A stretch of 64,000 bases of DNA from Eleginops maclovinus. Its lineage: Eukaryota; Chordata; Actinopteri; Perciformes; Eleginopidae. The position numbers and the translations under genes were made by a program. The notes beneath the pieces are model-generated. The model had not been told where the DNA came from. It worked only from the letters and a program-made list of their open reading frames with translations, and ran no database searches. The stretch lies in assembly GCF_036324505.1 (NCBI RefSeq), contig NC_086357.1, positions 24,051,293-24,115,292 on the forward strand, given 5' to 3'. Below, in pieces: positions 13,540-27,795 of the stretch. Position 1 is the stretch's first letter, and every line of letters starts with the position of its first letter.

Positions 13540-15200
13540 TGAGGTAAAGCTTGGCAGCCGAGGCTAAGTTATTGTGTTTCTTGGAGTGATGTTTTGTGTG
13601 CTGACAGAAAGCTTGAGATTAATAGGCATTATTAACAGTGGAGAAAAAGAGTGTTAATGTTTAAACTCTTGTATCTGACTTATCAGACAAGGTACAGTGT
13701 GTAAATTACGTAAACCTAGCGGCACCTCAGGGGCTTTAAAGGTGGCTTAGCTTCTTCAAGCGTCTTTACTCATACAGCAAGAGGGCTTCAGGGTCCAAGA
13801 AGTCTGGTAAAGATTTGAGTGTTTTTTTCCAGGATTAAAATGGTCCCAGTTTTTTAAAGAACATTTCTGGATTATTCACCTCTGGCATGGCTAGAGAGCA
13901 AAGAAATGTAGTCGATGATACACGTCAAAATGGATAAATATGATCAGAGAAAGGTCTTAGACGTACAGTAGGAGGGTAAGGCTGGGACCGGGCGCTGGCA
14001 GAGAGATGAGAAGAGGATAGACACTGTTCTGAAGTGAACATGGAGAAAAGAGAAGAGGGTTATAGCAGAGTTATATGTGCCATTAGCTCATCACTTGTCT
14101 CTTTGCATTATGGAATAGAAGCAAACCAAAGCAAAAAAGGGAGCCCACAAGACTGGTAAGCAAACAGAATGACCTCAGAGAGACCGAGAGAGAGCGTCAC
14201 GAGGTTGAGCTTAAGGCTCGGTCGTGATTATCCCAGCGTAAGGGGTTACCTGGAGGTGAAACATGCAATATGTACTGTATAGGCATTTATGATTGCGAAA
14301 AACATAACTAATTGTGTGAATTACGACCCAGACTTTTGACATGGGGCTCAATCATTTGTGCAGCTGTATCGGCCTTAAGCTGCTCCACAAATCATCTGAG
14401 CCTGTATGCTGACGTTCTCCCCGCAGTATTTTCCAAAGCTCTAGTCGGGCTTTTTCGGTAATTAGGATCATAGACATGGTTGTTGTTTTATGATATGATG
14501 AGCTGAATCACTTGTTGTAATCACTGGAACTGCCTGACTAGCTGCAATGTAAGAACTGTGTGAAATCTGCGGTACACAGAAAGAACCAAATCTCCTGTAA
14601 CACACCTCGGGTTCCTGTAAGAGAGCATAACTGTGATTGACAGCTCGGTCCCAGTCGCCAGGCCAGTGAGAGGTGGCGTGGGATTGCAGAGGGCGGGCGT
14701 TAGCCCCCGGTGTCTGGGACAGCTGTGGAGTTGTTGGGCTGGCTGGCGGCTGCACACTATAAATTCTCTCTAAAGAGGATTTACTTTTATTTTAATGGCT
14801 GCTGTAAATTTACAGCAACCCGGCCCCGGTGAAAGAGAAAAAAGGGTTATTTTTAAAAGGGCCCCTCACTCTCTCTCCTCAGCCCTCCCTTTCTTTCTCC
14901 TTTTCCTTTAGAAGCAAGTGGAGTTTTGCCATGTCTCTTGTGGTCTGATTTTACCTGCAGTCAGCCTGTATGGAAAGTGTATGAAAATATCCTGAAAGAA
15001 ATGAAAACGCTGCAAAACAACTTATATTTCGCCCGACACTCTGGAATAACGGTCTCATTGTACGTTAAGGTCAGATCATATTTTAACAGAGGAACACTGG
15101 CCACGCTTGCAGAATTTCTCCCACTTGATGGCAAATTCCTCTCATTTAGCCCAGAGAGTTTTTCAGATGCAGAAAGTAACAGCTCTTCCTGTTTTTCCAT

Positions 15201-15220
15201 CTCTCTCTCTCTCTCTCTCT
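15201..15220 (+). repeat. (CT)10 within a splice acceptor
   Basis: Ten CT units form the core of the polypyrimidine tract directly before the GCAG acceptor of the exon at 15225. Confidence 0.95.
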
Positions 15221-15224
15221 GCAG

Positions 15225-15371
15225 GTGCTGTTTGCTTTGAACCAGACACTCCTGCAGCACGAGGGCGTCCGAGCAGGCAGCCTGCAGGGCTCCTACACCA
15301 CCGAGGACCTCATCACCCACTACAACTGTGGAGACCTCAGCTCCATCATCTTCAACCATGACACCTCACAG
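15225..15371 (+). CDS. trabd2b: trabd2b (TIKI2) coding exon, mid-protein
   Basis: This 147 bp exon encodes 49 residues, from [11 protein letters not shown] to IIFNHDTSQ. The acceptor is a CT-rich tract plus GCAG (15221-15224) and the donor is CAG/GTTGGT at 15372; both junctions are phase 0. The segment matches the TraB/TIKI domain of vertebrate TRABD2A/B, with the hallmark [15 protein letters not shown] at residues 24-38 of the visible protein and an N-glycosylation sequon N6-Q-T. TIKI proteins are membrane-tethered, metal-dependent proteases that trim the N-terminus of Wnt ligands, after which the Wnt becomes oxidised, oligomeric and inactive. The preceding residues must come from an exon left of the window. 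There are no stops or frameshifts, and GC content is well above the flanking intron. The family is certain; the 2B assignment rests mainly on the later exons. Confidence 0.95.
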
Positions 15372-16802
15372 GTTGGTTATAAAAGCTCTGATTCGCAGAA
15401 ATGTTTCCTTCAAGTTTAAAACCTAAATAAAAACGTTTCTCTTAGTTATGACAGTCAGAACTATTGCAGCTTCATTATCACACAAATGGGGAACATAAAA
15501 ACCATAAAGTGAGTTTGATCTGCTTGCCAAGCATAATATAAATGATCTGATGCCATTATCGTACTTTGCCAAACAATCCCAGAATTCTTGTTTTTATCTC
15601 CCATATTTTCCCACTTATAAAGTTTCAGATAATCAAAAAACAACTGGTGGTAAATGTCTTGCAGCTTTTATGCACGCCAAATCTGTTTTCTTTATTATGT
15701 AAAGGCATAACATATCGATGTCACACGCAGACACACATGAAGTGTAAGTACGAACATTTCTTATTTTTGCAGCAGCTGGGTAAAATGAATCTGCAGAAAA
15801 TAATTAAAAAGGAATACTTTACGTTTAATATCCTGCTTTATATTTTGTTTATATTTTCTCTACTTTTTTGTCCTAAGTAGATATGTTTTTTTGTTTCTTT
15901 TTAAATGCTATTTTTTAAAATTTTATCCACTTACACACCACTGTTTTGGACATGAAAAAAAAAAGTCAGCCTTTGTAGACTTCAATGTTAAACGTTTGAA
16001 CCATTAAGAGTCGAAACCTCTTCATGTCCATGTAGATTCATACAGGAAATGAAACAGAATTGGTGTGTGAAGGGTTTCCTTTCTCTTTGTGTCTGCAACA
16101 AAAACAGTTGCCTGTATTATCTCAAGTTGTATCTTTAACCTCTGCCCAATCTGACAACATCTACATTCTTTCAGTTAGCCTGGGTCCAGTTTGTCTGCCA
16201 TGTCTTTCAGCAAAATCCCAGTAAGAAATGAATCACTCAGTGATGCCTCAACGACCACATGAAAAATCTTGGCCCCTTTGGTATCTCATTAAACCCTACT
16301 CTCTCTTGAGTATTCATTTTCACAGGGTCAACCTGGTGCAGGGGGTTTAGTGTTAATGTTTCATTCTGTCAAGAAAATATGGAAGTGAAAGGGAATCGTT
16401 TTCAGTCCGAAAAGAAGGGAGGGTGAGGTTTCTGACCTAATAAAATAATCACAGAAAATACCAACTATTTGCAGCTTTAGTCCAAAATCATCTGCAGGGG
16501 TATTCAAAATCCCCAAATCTGTCAGACCCTCGATTTAAGTTGGCAACCCTCTCATACCCACTTCGTCACTTCAAACCTTTAGGATTGCACATCAATTCCA
16601 CCAAAATACACGTTGCCATGTTAATCCCTCAAGTAAGCCTCAAGTTACTCGATAGTCTGGCACTTTAATAGCTCCGGACTCGGCCGTAAATACGCCATCT
16701 GACCTCCTCTAACTTTTCCTAACATAGCCTCTGCTCCTTTAGCGATCGCCTCCTCATTTTCACACCCTGCTCTGCTAACTGTCAAAAGGCCATTCAATAT
16801 AT

Positions 16803-16919
<117 letters not shown>

Positions 16920-17405
16920 GTGCAGTAGCTCTTGCTCCATCTGCACCCTTGAATACAGATTTACTCGAAAGCCCTCCTCATAAGTCAATTAAGCTGTGTC
17001 AACCTCTCTCACTGATCCTCAAGTCTCATTAAACCTAACACACCATGTAACCTCAACTCACCACTCAGCTGAGAAGATCCACACCATTTACACCGAAGAC
17101 ACAAAGTAAGAGAAAGTATGCACAACTTCAGACACACCTGTAGTTATTAGGCCCTGACAAAAGAAACATATCCCCCCTTTCCTGTATATCCCTCTCTTTC
17201 TCTCTGGGGCTGTGAAGAGCTTGTTAGACACTGCTTCACCTGCAGTCGCGGCTACAGTGGTCTCCTATCTGAGCGCTTTAAATCATACCAGCTCTCCCCT
17301 ACTCCTCATGTCATAATAACATGTATTAACATTCCCCAGCACATGCTAGAGCAATCAGACGCCTGACTGCGGTGCCAGGTTCTGTAGCCTGGTGATCGAT
17401 AGCAG

Positions 17406-17408
<3 letters not shown>

Positions 17409-17502
<94 letters not shown>
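17409..17502. repeat. (TG)47 microsatellite
   Basis: A pure TG tract of 94 bp, 492 bp after a (CA)56 tract and so in inverted orientation to it. Confidence 0.99.
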
Positions 17503-17504
<2 letters not shown>

Positions 17505-18799
17505 CTTACAGGGTCGTTAAATAGCAGGTGTTTTTTGATAAACAAGACCTAATCCAAAGGCCTTTAACACCTCTAACGCTCTCCTATTGTTCAATCCTCA
17601 TCCTATTACAGAGAAATCTGTGATGGGCCTCAAAGCGAAGGGGTGCAGAACAGGGTAATGCTTTTCAATACTTCATCACAGACATAAACTCCAGACCATC
17701 TTCAATGGGAGCACATTAGACGTTCTCCTGAGGGGCCAGTGACCCCTTCGACCCCCTTGCCCATTTTCAAAACTGAAGATACATTTTTTGTGCATGGTCT
17801 GGCACGGCTGTGACACTTTGCTGGCCACAAAATCAACCCACAGACAAAACGGAAACCAGGGGACACCAATAAGTGATGCACACAGCTGAGACAGGAGCGC
17901 TTTGTGACGTTCTGAGATTATAAAGTTGGCCAAATTTTAACTGTTGGGAGAGTAAGTCTGTTCCATATAAGTGTTTTTTCTGTAAAGTTTGAAATACTAG
18001 GTTGGCTAACTAGCTCACAGGAGATAATACACATCAACAAGCGCTCCGCTCCCAGCTCTCTAGGGTCGTTGTAGATATCTGATAGAAACAAACAAAAACT
18101 ATAGATCCTCTTGCGATGAGATCACAAAGTATGAAGCCTTGTCACACCAATGTCTCCTTTGACACTTTTAACCCCTTTCTTTCTTACTTCCCCCTTGCAC
18201 TTAACCTTATTTTTATCTCAACTACACATTTGTAAAGTTTTGTGACACCATCGTGCATGTTTGTGATGCTTTTGGTGCGCAAAATCTATTCACAGACATA
18301 TGAACACATGGCTAAATACTCAAAATTCCCACTGCAGTAGTTCCTAGTAAAGTGGGTGTCTCTAGGAGCACAATGTTTTTACTTTTTATCCCTGTCTCAC
18401 AAGTTAAGTATATCAAAAAGGACCTCAAAGAGCAGAATAAAGGAAAAATATGCCACATTGAGTAAATTACTGGCAGGAAAGACTTAGAAAGTGAATGCAG
18501 AGGGATACCAGTAGTGAGGAAGGGAGGAAATATCTCCCTGTCACTCTGTGTTTCCTGTGCAGGTTGGGATACGGAGCGGTTAATGGCCCTTCCAGTGATA
18601 AGTTATCTGCATTAACCGCTCACTCCCATCTCGACCCCTCTCGGGCCGAACATCGTCATGAAACACTCACGTTATCCTCTCTCATCAGAGCAATGATGAA
18701 GCACTCCTCCTCCACCTCCCCTCTCTTTAACAATTTCATCCCACCCCACTTTAGATTACTTGTGAAATATTAAACCGAAAAGTCACAGGATCCTATCAG

Positions 18800-19110
18800 C
18801 TACGCTCCGAGGACTTATTTATTTTAGCTGTACCAAAAGTCCGTACCGAACTTGGGAAGAGGGCATTTAGTTATGCTGCTCCCGTGGCTTGGAACCAGCT
18901 GCAAAATGAGCTGAAACTCAGAGAACTGGTTTCACTAAACAGATTCAAGGCAGGCCGCTGTGTCTGTATGCTATGCCTAAAATTGTGGTATGACTGTGTT
19001 GTGACTATGTGTTTTAAATGTGTCTGTAACTGTGCTGGTTACCTATCTTGGGCCAGGACTGTCTTAAAAATAGATTTTTAATCTCAATCAGCTCCTTCCT
19101 GGTTAAATCA
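18800..19110 (+). mobile_element. LINE 3' end: ORF2 C-terminus and tail
   Basis: A 94-codon frame, closed by TAA at 19079-19081, reads LRSEDLFILAVPKVRTELG, then GKRAFSYAAPVAWNQLQNEL and LKLRELVSLNRFK. This is the extreme C-terminus typical of fish non-LTR retrotransposon ORF2. The following TTTTAATCTCAATCAG and CTTCCTGGTTAAAT is the usual 3' tail of these elements. The copy is heavily 5' truncated; the clade is uncertain. It is inserted in sense orientation in a trabd2b intron. Confidence 0.8.
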
Positions 19111-20048
19111 AAATTTAACCCCTGCCAAGCCGGATGAACCTGGGTCATTCACGAAAAAACGCAGGTGAAGGCTTCAGGCTTCAGTCTTCAGATATCTGCA
19201 TGAATACCTTCACCTACCTTTATTTCCTCATTGAGTGTAGAGGTAGCTGAGAAGCATAGCTTGTGTCCTAAAAACATTTTGGATTGGCTCAGGTCTTCTA
19301 ATTAACAACCATCAATATGCCAAATGTGAGTAAAGTCATGATTTTATCCGCCAGAGTTAACAATTGTGAACATTCAAAAGGTTTTTTTGTACATGATTTA
19401 AACCTAAAATACATAAAAACTCCATGGACCCATAAAACAAAAGGACTTTGGACCCTGATCTGTGTCCAGCTATGTTCAATGCTGTATAAACCCAATCAAA
19501 CGTAATGAAAGCATGAACAACTGAATTGTAGAAGCACATGGAAATGAAGTAAATCTGATGTAACTGCCATACAGCCCTACTGTCAATCAAGTTAATACGT
19601 CAGTTCATTTTAAAATAAAGATTGTTGAGGTCTGGGCCTTCCAATGTTAATTTATTTTATCTGACTAATACTTATAGTGATGTTAATTAGCAGGATCCTG
19701 GCCACCTTTCAAGATGAATACCCCCTCTTATGCCCCGACAAACAACTTCACGCAGCTCCCAGTAAAACCTCTCAAGGCCTTTTTCCAACTCTTCAGAGTA
19801 GTAGCCCCCCGAAACCAGTAAAGAGACTGTGATGTGTGAAATTTGTGGGGTTCCCCTGCACAGCACAGGTGAAATCAATAAATATCTCATGTAGGTGTGA
19901 ATTAGCACCTCTCACCCATTATGTGCAGCAGACTGTGGGAGGGGGCGTCGGGGGGAGTGAGAGAAAATGTGTCAGGTAGAAATTTTAGATGCAGCACCTT
20001 GTTCACATGTGGTTCAATAAATCCCCCTATGTGTGCAGACATTGAGAA

Positions 20049-20209
<161 letters not shown>

Positions 20210-21866
20210 ATTTATGCATGCAACACTCGCAGCTGTTCTGCTGTTGTGTCAACTTGTAATTCAGCTTAGACAGCGGCTGTGTGAAGGCCTGTGTGTGTTG
20301 TTGTCACACTCAAATACATATACAGATTAAACACATGTGTGTGTGTCTTTCTCTAATCCCTCCATCTTTTGAAGCTTTCCAAGTGAAAGGAAATATTGAA
20401 GGCTGGTAAGCCTCAGGTGGTACAAGATTGACTAGAAAGTAACACTCAGAGAAATATTAAAAGGGGAGAACTGGGGATAAAAAACAACGTGCTCTGAAAT
20501 CCTATGCGCACATTATTACGCTTTTACAGATTCTAAACTTATGTATGCCATATATTGGTTTTCAGTTATTAAAGCTAGTGTCAAAATGTACTTACTATAT
20601 ACGATATGTTTTTACTAATACTATACTTCACTAAAACCCAGTGGCAATGGAGAGCAACTGTATAGAGAGCCTTAAAATACATTTCCAAGTCAAGAAAGTC
20701 ACAGTTTGTCGCAAAACTGTTGAAATATAAGACTATGAAAATAAGCAACTAGAAAAATGATCTTTTAAATTGACAAAAATCATATGTGTAATTCATGGCA
20801 CAATTCAAACGGGATCAAAAAATTATTCTCTCTCGCCATTGCCTACCATACATATTTTTTCCGAAATAAAGTCCCATGGGTCGGAGGTACAAGGGCGGGA
20901 CTTTGTCTCTCTATACACAGCAACCCCACAAGAAACCATGCACTGTATGTGATCCTGCGACAATTTGCTCCAGCTGCTTTTTATGTCACACTGAACCAAA
21001 CACCACACAACAGAGAAAAAAGACAGAGCAAAACTTGGATAAGCAGCTTGGGACTAAAATTAAAAAGTGAGCCAACTAGCTAGTGTTGAAATCCACTCAA
21101 CTACAAATAGCCGAAACTCTACACATATTGCTTTACTTACTGCGTTATTTCTTCCATTCACTAAACGCTCATTGTTACAAACACAACGCACCTTTAGGGT
21201 TGTAATAAACTGGGCAGGCAGACACACTGCTGACAACCATGCAGCCTAACTAATCGATTACCTGGAGACATTGTTCTTAAAATCAAAGCTGCTAACACTC
21301 CCAAATAACCGGGGACTCAGTTGCATGTTTTGTGCATACACTACAGCAGAGATGAAATAATGAATTTAACCAGTTTGTACATGTCATTGTTGCATTTGGA
21401 CGGCTTTTTGGAACTTTTAACAAGTACAGGACCCCTGCATGCAAGGCAGTATCAGTGTATTGAATCTGAATGAGCCTCCCTACTTTCATATAAATCAAAG
21501 GTTCTGAACTAGCCTGAAATGGCTAATGGCCAGTGCTCCAATTTCAAGCTTTGTGTCAAAGAAAAAAAAAAGAATTTCTCCACATGGAAAATAATTTGGG
21601 CATGACAATAGTAAAAACAGTCGAGTCAAGAAAAGACAACGAACAGCGTACCAGGAGGCGGGAGCAGACCAAATGGAACACATTGCAGTGTATCAGGATT
21701 TCACTTTTCTCCAATATTTCATATTTTATTGCATAAACATATCAAGAAAAAGAGCCAGAAAAACTCAATGCAGGTAAACGATACTCTGACAGGAAGTGAA
21801 AGAAGTAAAGACAGAGTGTGTGTGTGTTTAGGTGTGTGTCTTGAACAGCTAAGACCCCAGCAACCT

Positions 21867-21883
21867 CCCCCCCCCCCCCCCCC
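21867..21883. repeat. 17-base C run
   Basis: Poly-C homopolymer in a CT/C-rich neighbourhood. Its length is likely to be variable or mis-called. Confidence 0.95.
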
Positions 21884-22566
21884 ACTGACCCCCACCGCTC
21901 ATCCTCACAGATTAACAGCCTGTTGGATCCAGTGGAGCAGCCAAAAGAGAGGAGCAGAGCCAGCGTTACTGTCTCTGTCTGCCTGGCTCTTTATGAATCA
22001 CATATTAATTAAACACACATTCACACTGGTTGATGCACTGCAACTGCACACATGCACTTTAACTGTAATACAATGTATCATATATTTTGTTGGCAGGTGC
22101 CGTTCAGGACACCCAAGAACAATTTACTATACAATGAAAAAATAATCAAAAGACAAGAAAAAGTAAACATAAAAAGAGACAATTTACCCACACACACACA
22201 CACACATTAGTGTACGCACAAAATGTGTTACAACAGCCTGCACACACACTCATGGTGTCGATTTCTCTCCTTTCCTTCAATCAGCGATGCTTTCTCATTT
22301 AAAGAGTGCATTGCAATGGTCATTTCCCGTCAAGTCGACACGTCACACACACTCCCGCTTGCCAATTCTCACACTCTCACAGTCACATACACGTTTGCCA
22401 GATTGTCACCAACACCGTCCTCTTCTTTCTTTCCATCTCATTTTCGATCCCCCCTCAATTTCTTTAACACAAGTTCTCTGTGCGTTTGATGTACGCTTTG
22501 AATGATTTATGAGCTTCCCCATGCTGCTGTGGACGTTCATTAAATGTTCCTCTCTTTCTTTCTCAG

Positions 22567-22741
22567 CTGCCTCACTTCATCAACAGCTCGCTGCCAGCTC
22601 ACGACCGCACGACCGCGCTGCAGATTGACAGCTACTTCCGCCGGGAGCTGATCTACAAACGCAACGAGAGGATGGCCCGCCGTGTGTCCGCCCTGCTGCA
22701 GAGAAATCCCAACCAGACGTTCTTTTTCGCTTTTGGTGCAG
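22567..22741 (+). CDS. trabd2b: trabd2b (TIKI2) coding exon ending inside the GAGH motif
   Basis: This 175 bp exon encodes visible residues 50-107 plus the first base of codon 108. It opens with [13 protein letters not shown], continues through [17 protein letters not shown] (residues 69-85), and closes on FFFAFGA. The acceptor is TTTCTCAG at 22566 and the donor is a strong G/GTAAGG at 22742, phase 1. IYKRNER is a TIKI signature. The exon carries sequons N55-S-S and N98-Q-T, in keeping with a secreted, glycosylated ectodomain. The last residues are the start of the second catalytic GxxH motif, GAGH (106-109), which finishes in the next exon 17 kb away. The exon is uninterrupted and strongly conserved in sense compared with human TRABD2A/B as I remember them. 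Confidence 0.96.
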
Positions 22742-22875
22742 GTAAGGGAGTCTTAGATACTGCATGGGGGAGGTGTAGGATGTAAATGTTACGTTTCCTA
22801 CCCTTGGCCACATTAAAAATGACTGACCTTCGCTTAGCTGGTTATGGGACGTCTCTCTTAACTGTAGGCCAAACA

Positions 22876-23419
22876 CAGAGTGGTGCAGCGATGACGTATT
22901 TTTGTAGGCTGAGCCAGAAGATAGCATCGCAAGACTTCCTGGAAAAAAAGCAGAGGAATTTTTCCATTACATTTTGGAATATTTCATAAAATAAACTCTA
23001 AAGTTCCAGCAGGATGATCTCCTCATAATAACACCACTTTATGGTCTTTGAAGCGTAAATGCTATTGCTAGAAAAAAGCTTCCATTTTTTAAACAAACTA
23101 CATCATTTGGGCATTATGCACACCACTATCGCTAAGCTAAAGGAGGCTAATGTTAGTCGTGATGACGTTTAGCAGTCTCATTTAGATCCTTGTTAGCAGC
23201 CACTGTTTTTATGAAACATAGAAGCTTCAAGTGGGGATTTTCGGATATATTTAAAGTCCTAGACAAAAAACATTAACATATTTTAAGCTTGTGTTAACCA
23301 CAGACCTTATTTCAGGGACCTTACCACTCACACAATCAAAAACCACTGACTTCGAAAGGAGGAAACGTGCATTTCTAAGTCATTTCCAGGTTGTGAGACT
23401 CATTCCTGCACCACTCTAT
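22876..23419 (-). mobile_element. MITE family 'GAGTGGTGCAG', copy B (reverse orientation)
   Basis: It is bounded by inverted termini: CAGAGTGGTGCAGCGATGA at the left, and CATTCCTGCACCACTCTAT at the right, which is the reverse complement of ATAGAGTGGTGCAGGAATG. Inside, reversed, are the 19 bp AACCACAGACCTTATTTCA at 23295-23313 shared exactly with copy A, plus CTACAAAAATACGTC and TTCCAAAATGTAATGG. It begins 134 bp after the exon at 22567-22741. It is the most complete of the three copies (544 bp). Confidence 0.8.
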
Positions 23420-23704
23420 ATGAGAATCCATTGGGCAGCTGCTCCAATCTTGATATCTATTTTGCAATAAATGAGATCTTGTCAAACCCAGACTGATTGG
23501 ATTTGAGAGAGTGTGTTTGCGTGTAATTGTGAAGTGAAAGAGGGATCAGGTTTGCTTTGGTCCAGAACACTGATTCTGTCAGAAGTAATGTATGTTTATA
23601 GAGAACAATTCGCTCTCTTTTTCTTGTTTGAAAGCAAAGTTTGAGAAAAAGCAGAACAATAATAGCGTACAATGGCTCCCAGATCTCTGGCATGGTAAAC
23701 TGGT

Positions 23705-23839
<135 letters not shown>

Positions 23840-24111
23840 GTCTCAATTACGGTCAGCTCCCACCTCAGAAATGAAGAAACCATGAGCTGTTTGTTTCAAT
23901 TAGCATTCCTGGCTAATGTTGCTAATGTTTCCTGAATGGTGCAGTGTGTCCTGAGGGAAGTGTGTGGGTGACTGTGTGTGTATACATGTTAGTGTGTTTG
24001 CCCACAAAAGCAGGTGGTGGGTGGATGTCTGTTTACTGTACTGAACTGTGTCTGCGCTTTGAATCTGAAATTGGGTGGTGCCGCCTCTAGGGTGTGTGTA
24101 TGAGTGTGTAT

Positions 24112-24113
<2 letters not shown>

Positions 24114-24155
<42 letters not shown>
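24114..24155. repeat. (TG)21 microsatellite
   Basis: A TG tract of about 42 bp following imperfect GTGTGTATGA units. Confidence 0.97.
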
Positions 24156-24159
<4 letters not shown>

Positions 24160-24266
24160 CACAGTGTATGATTAATGCTGAATACCTAAGTCCTTCCTCT
24201 GAGCATTTCTTGCTCCCTCTGCTCTTTGTGCTGTTTGTAGGCTTCTACACACATCCAGCTGCTACA

Positions 24267-24373
<107 letters not shown>

Positions 24374-25439
24374 CGTGCAGAGATTGAAAACTGGAGGTCA
24401 GTATATGAACTATGACCGCAATGGAGGAATGAATTTGTGCAATAATACTTATGAAAATTCCTCAGAAAACCTGGTGAGTGTTTTCATGATCATGTTTTGT
24501 TATAACTTTGTTGTAGTAGATTCCCAAAATACAAGTATGAACCTGAAATGTGCAGAATATCTCCTGTTTAAATGTGTGTTTGTGAAGAACACTGTGCTTG
24601 TGAAACAATGAAAGTTACGGAGAAAACCAGCAAACCCATTCCAATTCCTCAGGCTAAAATAAACATTAAGGAGTTGGAACGAGGAGTAGCAAGAAAATAA
24701 AAACAGCCATGTTTCCATTACAAGTTGTTAGTACACAGGGATACATAGGGTATGACAACATTAGTGTAAGGCAATAAGCTGGAGGATACCGCTGTCTTAA
24801 GTCGAAAGCATTCATAGTATTACTTTAAGAGCAGGGAGGGGCTACGGTATGCTATATTGTGTTATACTTGATAATTAGCAGGATGGCTACCAGGTAATTC
24901 TATACCATATAAGGCAAAGTGAAAGCTTTGGTGCAGTGTGTGAGCTAAATTCAAACCAGTACAGAAAACAAACATAAAATTGGACTTGTGAGTGGGATTT
25001 ATTATTAAATAACATAAGTCTAAACCCTGTTACTAGAAAAAGATTGTTTTACCTGGCAGGTCCTACATGTGAACATATACATCTGTTAAACGTGTAGAAG
25101 GAAGAGAGAAAAATGACCGTGTTCAGCCAAGAAATCTTCTGTGGATAAATATGTGACCGTGTATGCGAAGTCTCAGATTTTGTCAGCTCAACATGAAGCA
25201 GACTTCACAGCTCCTTGCTAGCATTTTAACTTGGGATAGATAGTGATATCATGGCATGCAACAGTGTTCAAAACCCCAAATAAAACTGACATTTTACATG
25301 TACATCCGTCACCTGTTTAGCTTCATGAGTCTCATTTGACCATTAAAATCTGTTTTAATGCAGCCTCATGTTTTCCAGATTTCCCGTCAGTGCGGCAGCT
25401 ATGTTTTAGCTTTCCAGCGTGTCAACCTGGCCTGGAGGT

Positions 25440-25546
<107 letters not shown>

Positions 25547-25632
25547 GTCACCTACAGGCTGCAACCTTGTGTGTGAGAGAACTGACAGCTGGTGTGATGT
25601 GAGAAGAACCATTACAATCATAGCCTGCCATG

Positions 25633-25771
<139 letters not shown>

Positions 25772-27164
25772 TGATTCATATGACCATTGTGCACATGTGT
25801 ATACTTTATAATGTGCACTCACACACACCAAGAGGAAACACAGAGGTCTCGGTGAAGGAAGACAGAATCAATGACAGGCCAGATTTGCTTACATGAAACA
25901 GAAAATGCATGCTCATTTAATTTTGTGCTTACAAACGGCATGTAATGACTGTCTAATTTAATGCGACAGAGAATAATTACAGAATTACTCACAGGTTCAT
26001 TCAAGGAGAATTTTGTAACTAGTGAAAAAAAAGAAATGGTAATAAAAACAAAAATGCTTATCAAATTAGGGAATGTTCAAACTTTAATTTTCTGCAATCA
26101 AAGTTACTACTATAACTAAATAAATAACTTATAATGTTTGTGTTGGGGGGGGGGTTTAAAACAGCAGCAGTGGAAGTCATTTAAAAAACTCAATAATTGA
26201 AGCTAACGACTGAGAAACAGAAGACTGTTAGCCACTCACTGCGATGCCTTCAATGCTCCTGCCAAAGCCACGTTAAGTTCAAACTTTATGACCACAGTTA
26301 AAACTTGTCCCTAATTCATTGCAGATCTTAAATACAGGTTATTAAAACTAGATATTTTTCACCACAGTTTCCTTAATAAAGCAAATGTGTTCCTTAGAGG
26401 GAATCCAGCTGAACATCTGTCGGCCACACTCATCGTGTCTCCTAATATTAGTTTAAATGAGATTCAAAAACGAGAGAGATGCTCTTTCCTAACGAGGCAT
26501 AAGTTGTGTCTTGTGGGACAAACTGTGGCGCTAAGGAGTTACCAGCCAACACACACGTCTCTAGATGCTAATGTCTTTAGAACGGACGCAAAATGGATCA
26601 TAAATCAGCCTTAATAAGGTCTCTCCCAGGATTCAATCACAAAGCTTTCTTTCTCTCATCTCTTATTTCTGTCTTTAAGACGTTGACTCATGTCTTTACG
26701 GTCCTGTAACTGTCTCTGCCAGTCCCAGTTTCCCATTGGCCGTAACCAGCCATGAAATGTTATCATCCAATGATGCCAGGACGTATTTAGTGACGACCCT
26801 GGACTCCCAGAACTTCAGGATTACCAAGAAGTAGTTCTGTGAGATGTCACACTTGATTAATGAAGGTAGTTCTGCTTATATTTTGATTACAATCCACAAT
26901 GTAAATTCAAAGGGATGAAGACAAATAAAAATGATAGGAAGTGTGAGGGATTTAAGATTGTCCAGACATACATTAAAATAAATACAGCCTGGGCGTACCA
27001 TAGCGTAATCCAATAACATCCGATCTTTACGGTAAGATTTCAAAAGTCATAATAACCTGACGTGTGTTACTGCAGGCAGGAGCTCATAGTGTAGTGAGGC
27101 TTATCCTTGTGGAAAATTGATCACGAAAAAACTTGTGTTTGCAATTGTGTCTATTTGTGTGTGT

Positions 27165-27300
27165 CAAGCGAGGTGAAAGATGTACTCAAATTATTAATAC
27201 AACAATATTAAACTACTTCAAAAATACAACATTTAGCCAAGAAATCTAGTGGAATTAAAATGCAAGGTAGCATAATGGGGAAATACTCAAGTAGATAACC
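27165..27300. mobile_element. 'CCACCTCTG' MITE, left half, interrupted (copy 2)
   Basis: GAGGTGAAAGATGTACTCAAATT and AAATACTCAAGTAGATAACC match the reverse orientation of the same hAT-like MITE seen at 58919-59351. The remainder resumes after the inserted element at 27796 with AGTACAGTACTTGAGTAAAC. Confidence 0.55.
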
Positions 27301-27795
27301 TTTAAAGGACCATACGATTGTCCTTGCGGAGGCTCTGTCATGCTTTTTGGGGTTTTCCCTTTCCTGTAGTTTGTTATTTGGGTTTTTGAGCATGTAAATG
27401 GTCTGAAAAGGCTAAAATCCCAAAGTTCCCTCCAGAGGGAGTTTCTCTCCCACACTCCCGGCCTGAAACGCCTCCATTTGTCATTTTGTCTTTAACAAAG
27501 TGACATCACTATGTTACACTCGCGTTTCTATTGGTTGGTGCTCCAATACATTGTAAGTGATAAGCTGAGGGGCGGGACATCTGTAAGTGGTTGATCAATC
27601 ACAACAGAGCCAGCCAGCTAATCAATCAGAGCAGACTGGGCTCTGGTTTCAGACAGAGGGTGAATAGAGGAGCTGCAGCACAGGCAGTATGAGAAGAATA
27701 AAGAGCTTTTTGAACATTAAAGCATGGAGACATGTCCCAGTAGAGACACTAAATACAAATTTGAACCTGAAAATGAGCATCATAGGGCCTTTTTT
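27301..27795 (-). mobile_element. 'GGGCCCTAT' MITE, copy 1 (reverse orientation)
   Basis: Bounded by TTTAAAGGACCATACGA at the left and CATAGGGCCTTTTTT at the right, an imperfect inverted repeat. It contains CACAACAGAGCCAGCCAGCT, CAGAGCAGACTGGGCTCTGG and GAACATTAAAGCATGGAGAC. The reverse complements of these recur at 31921-32182. No coding capacity was seen. It is a non-autonomous DNA transposon by structure, superfamily unknown. Confidence 0.75.
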
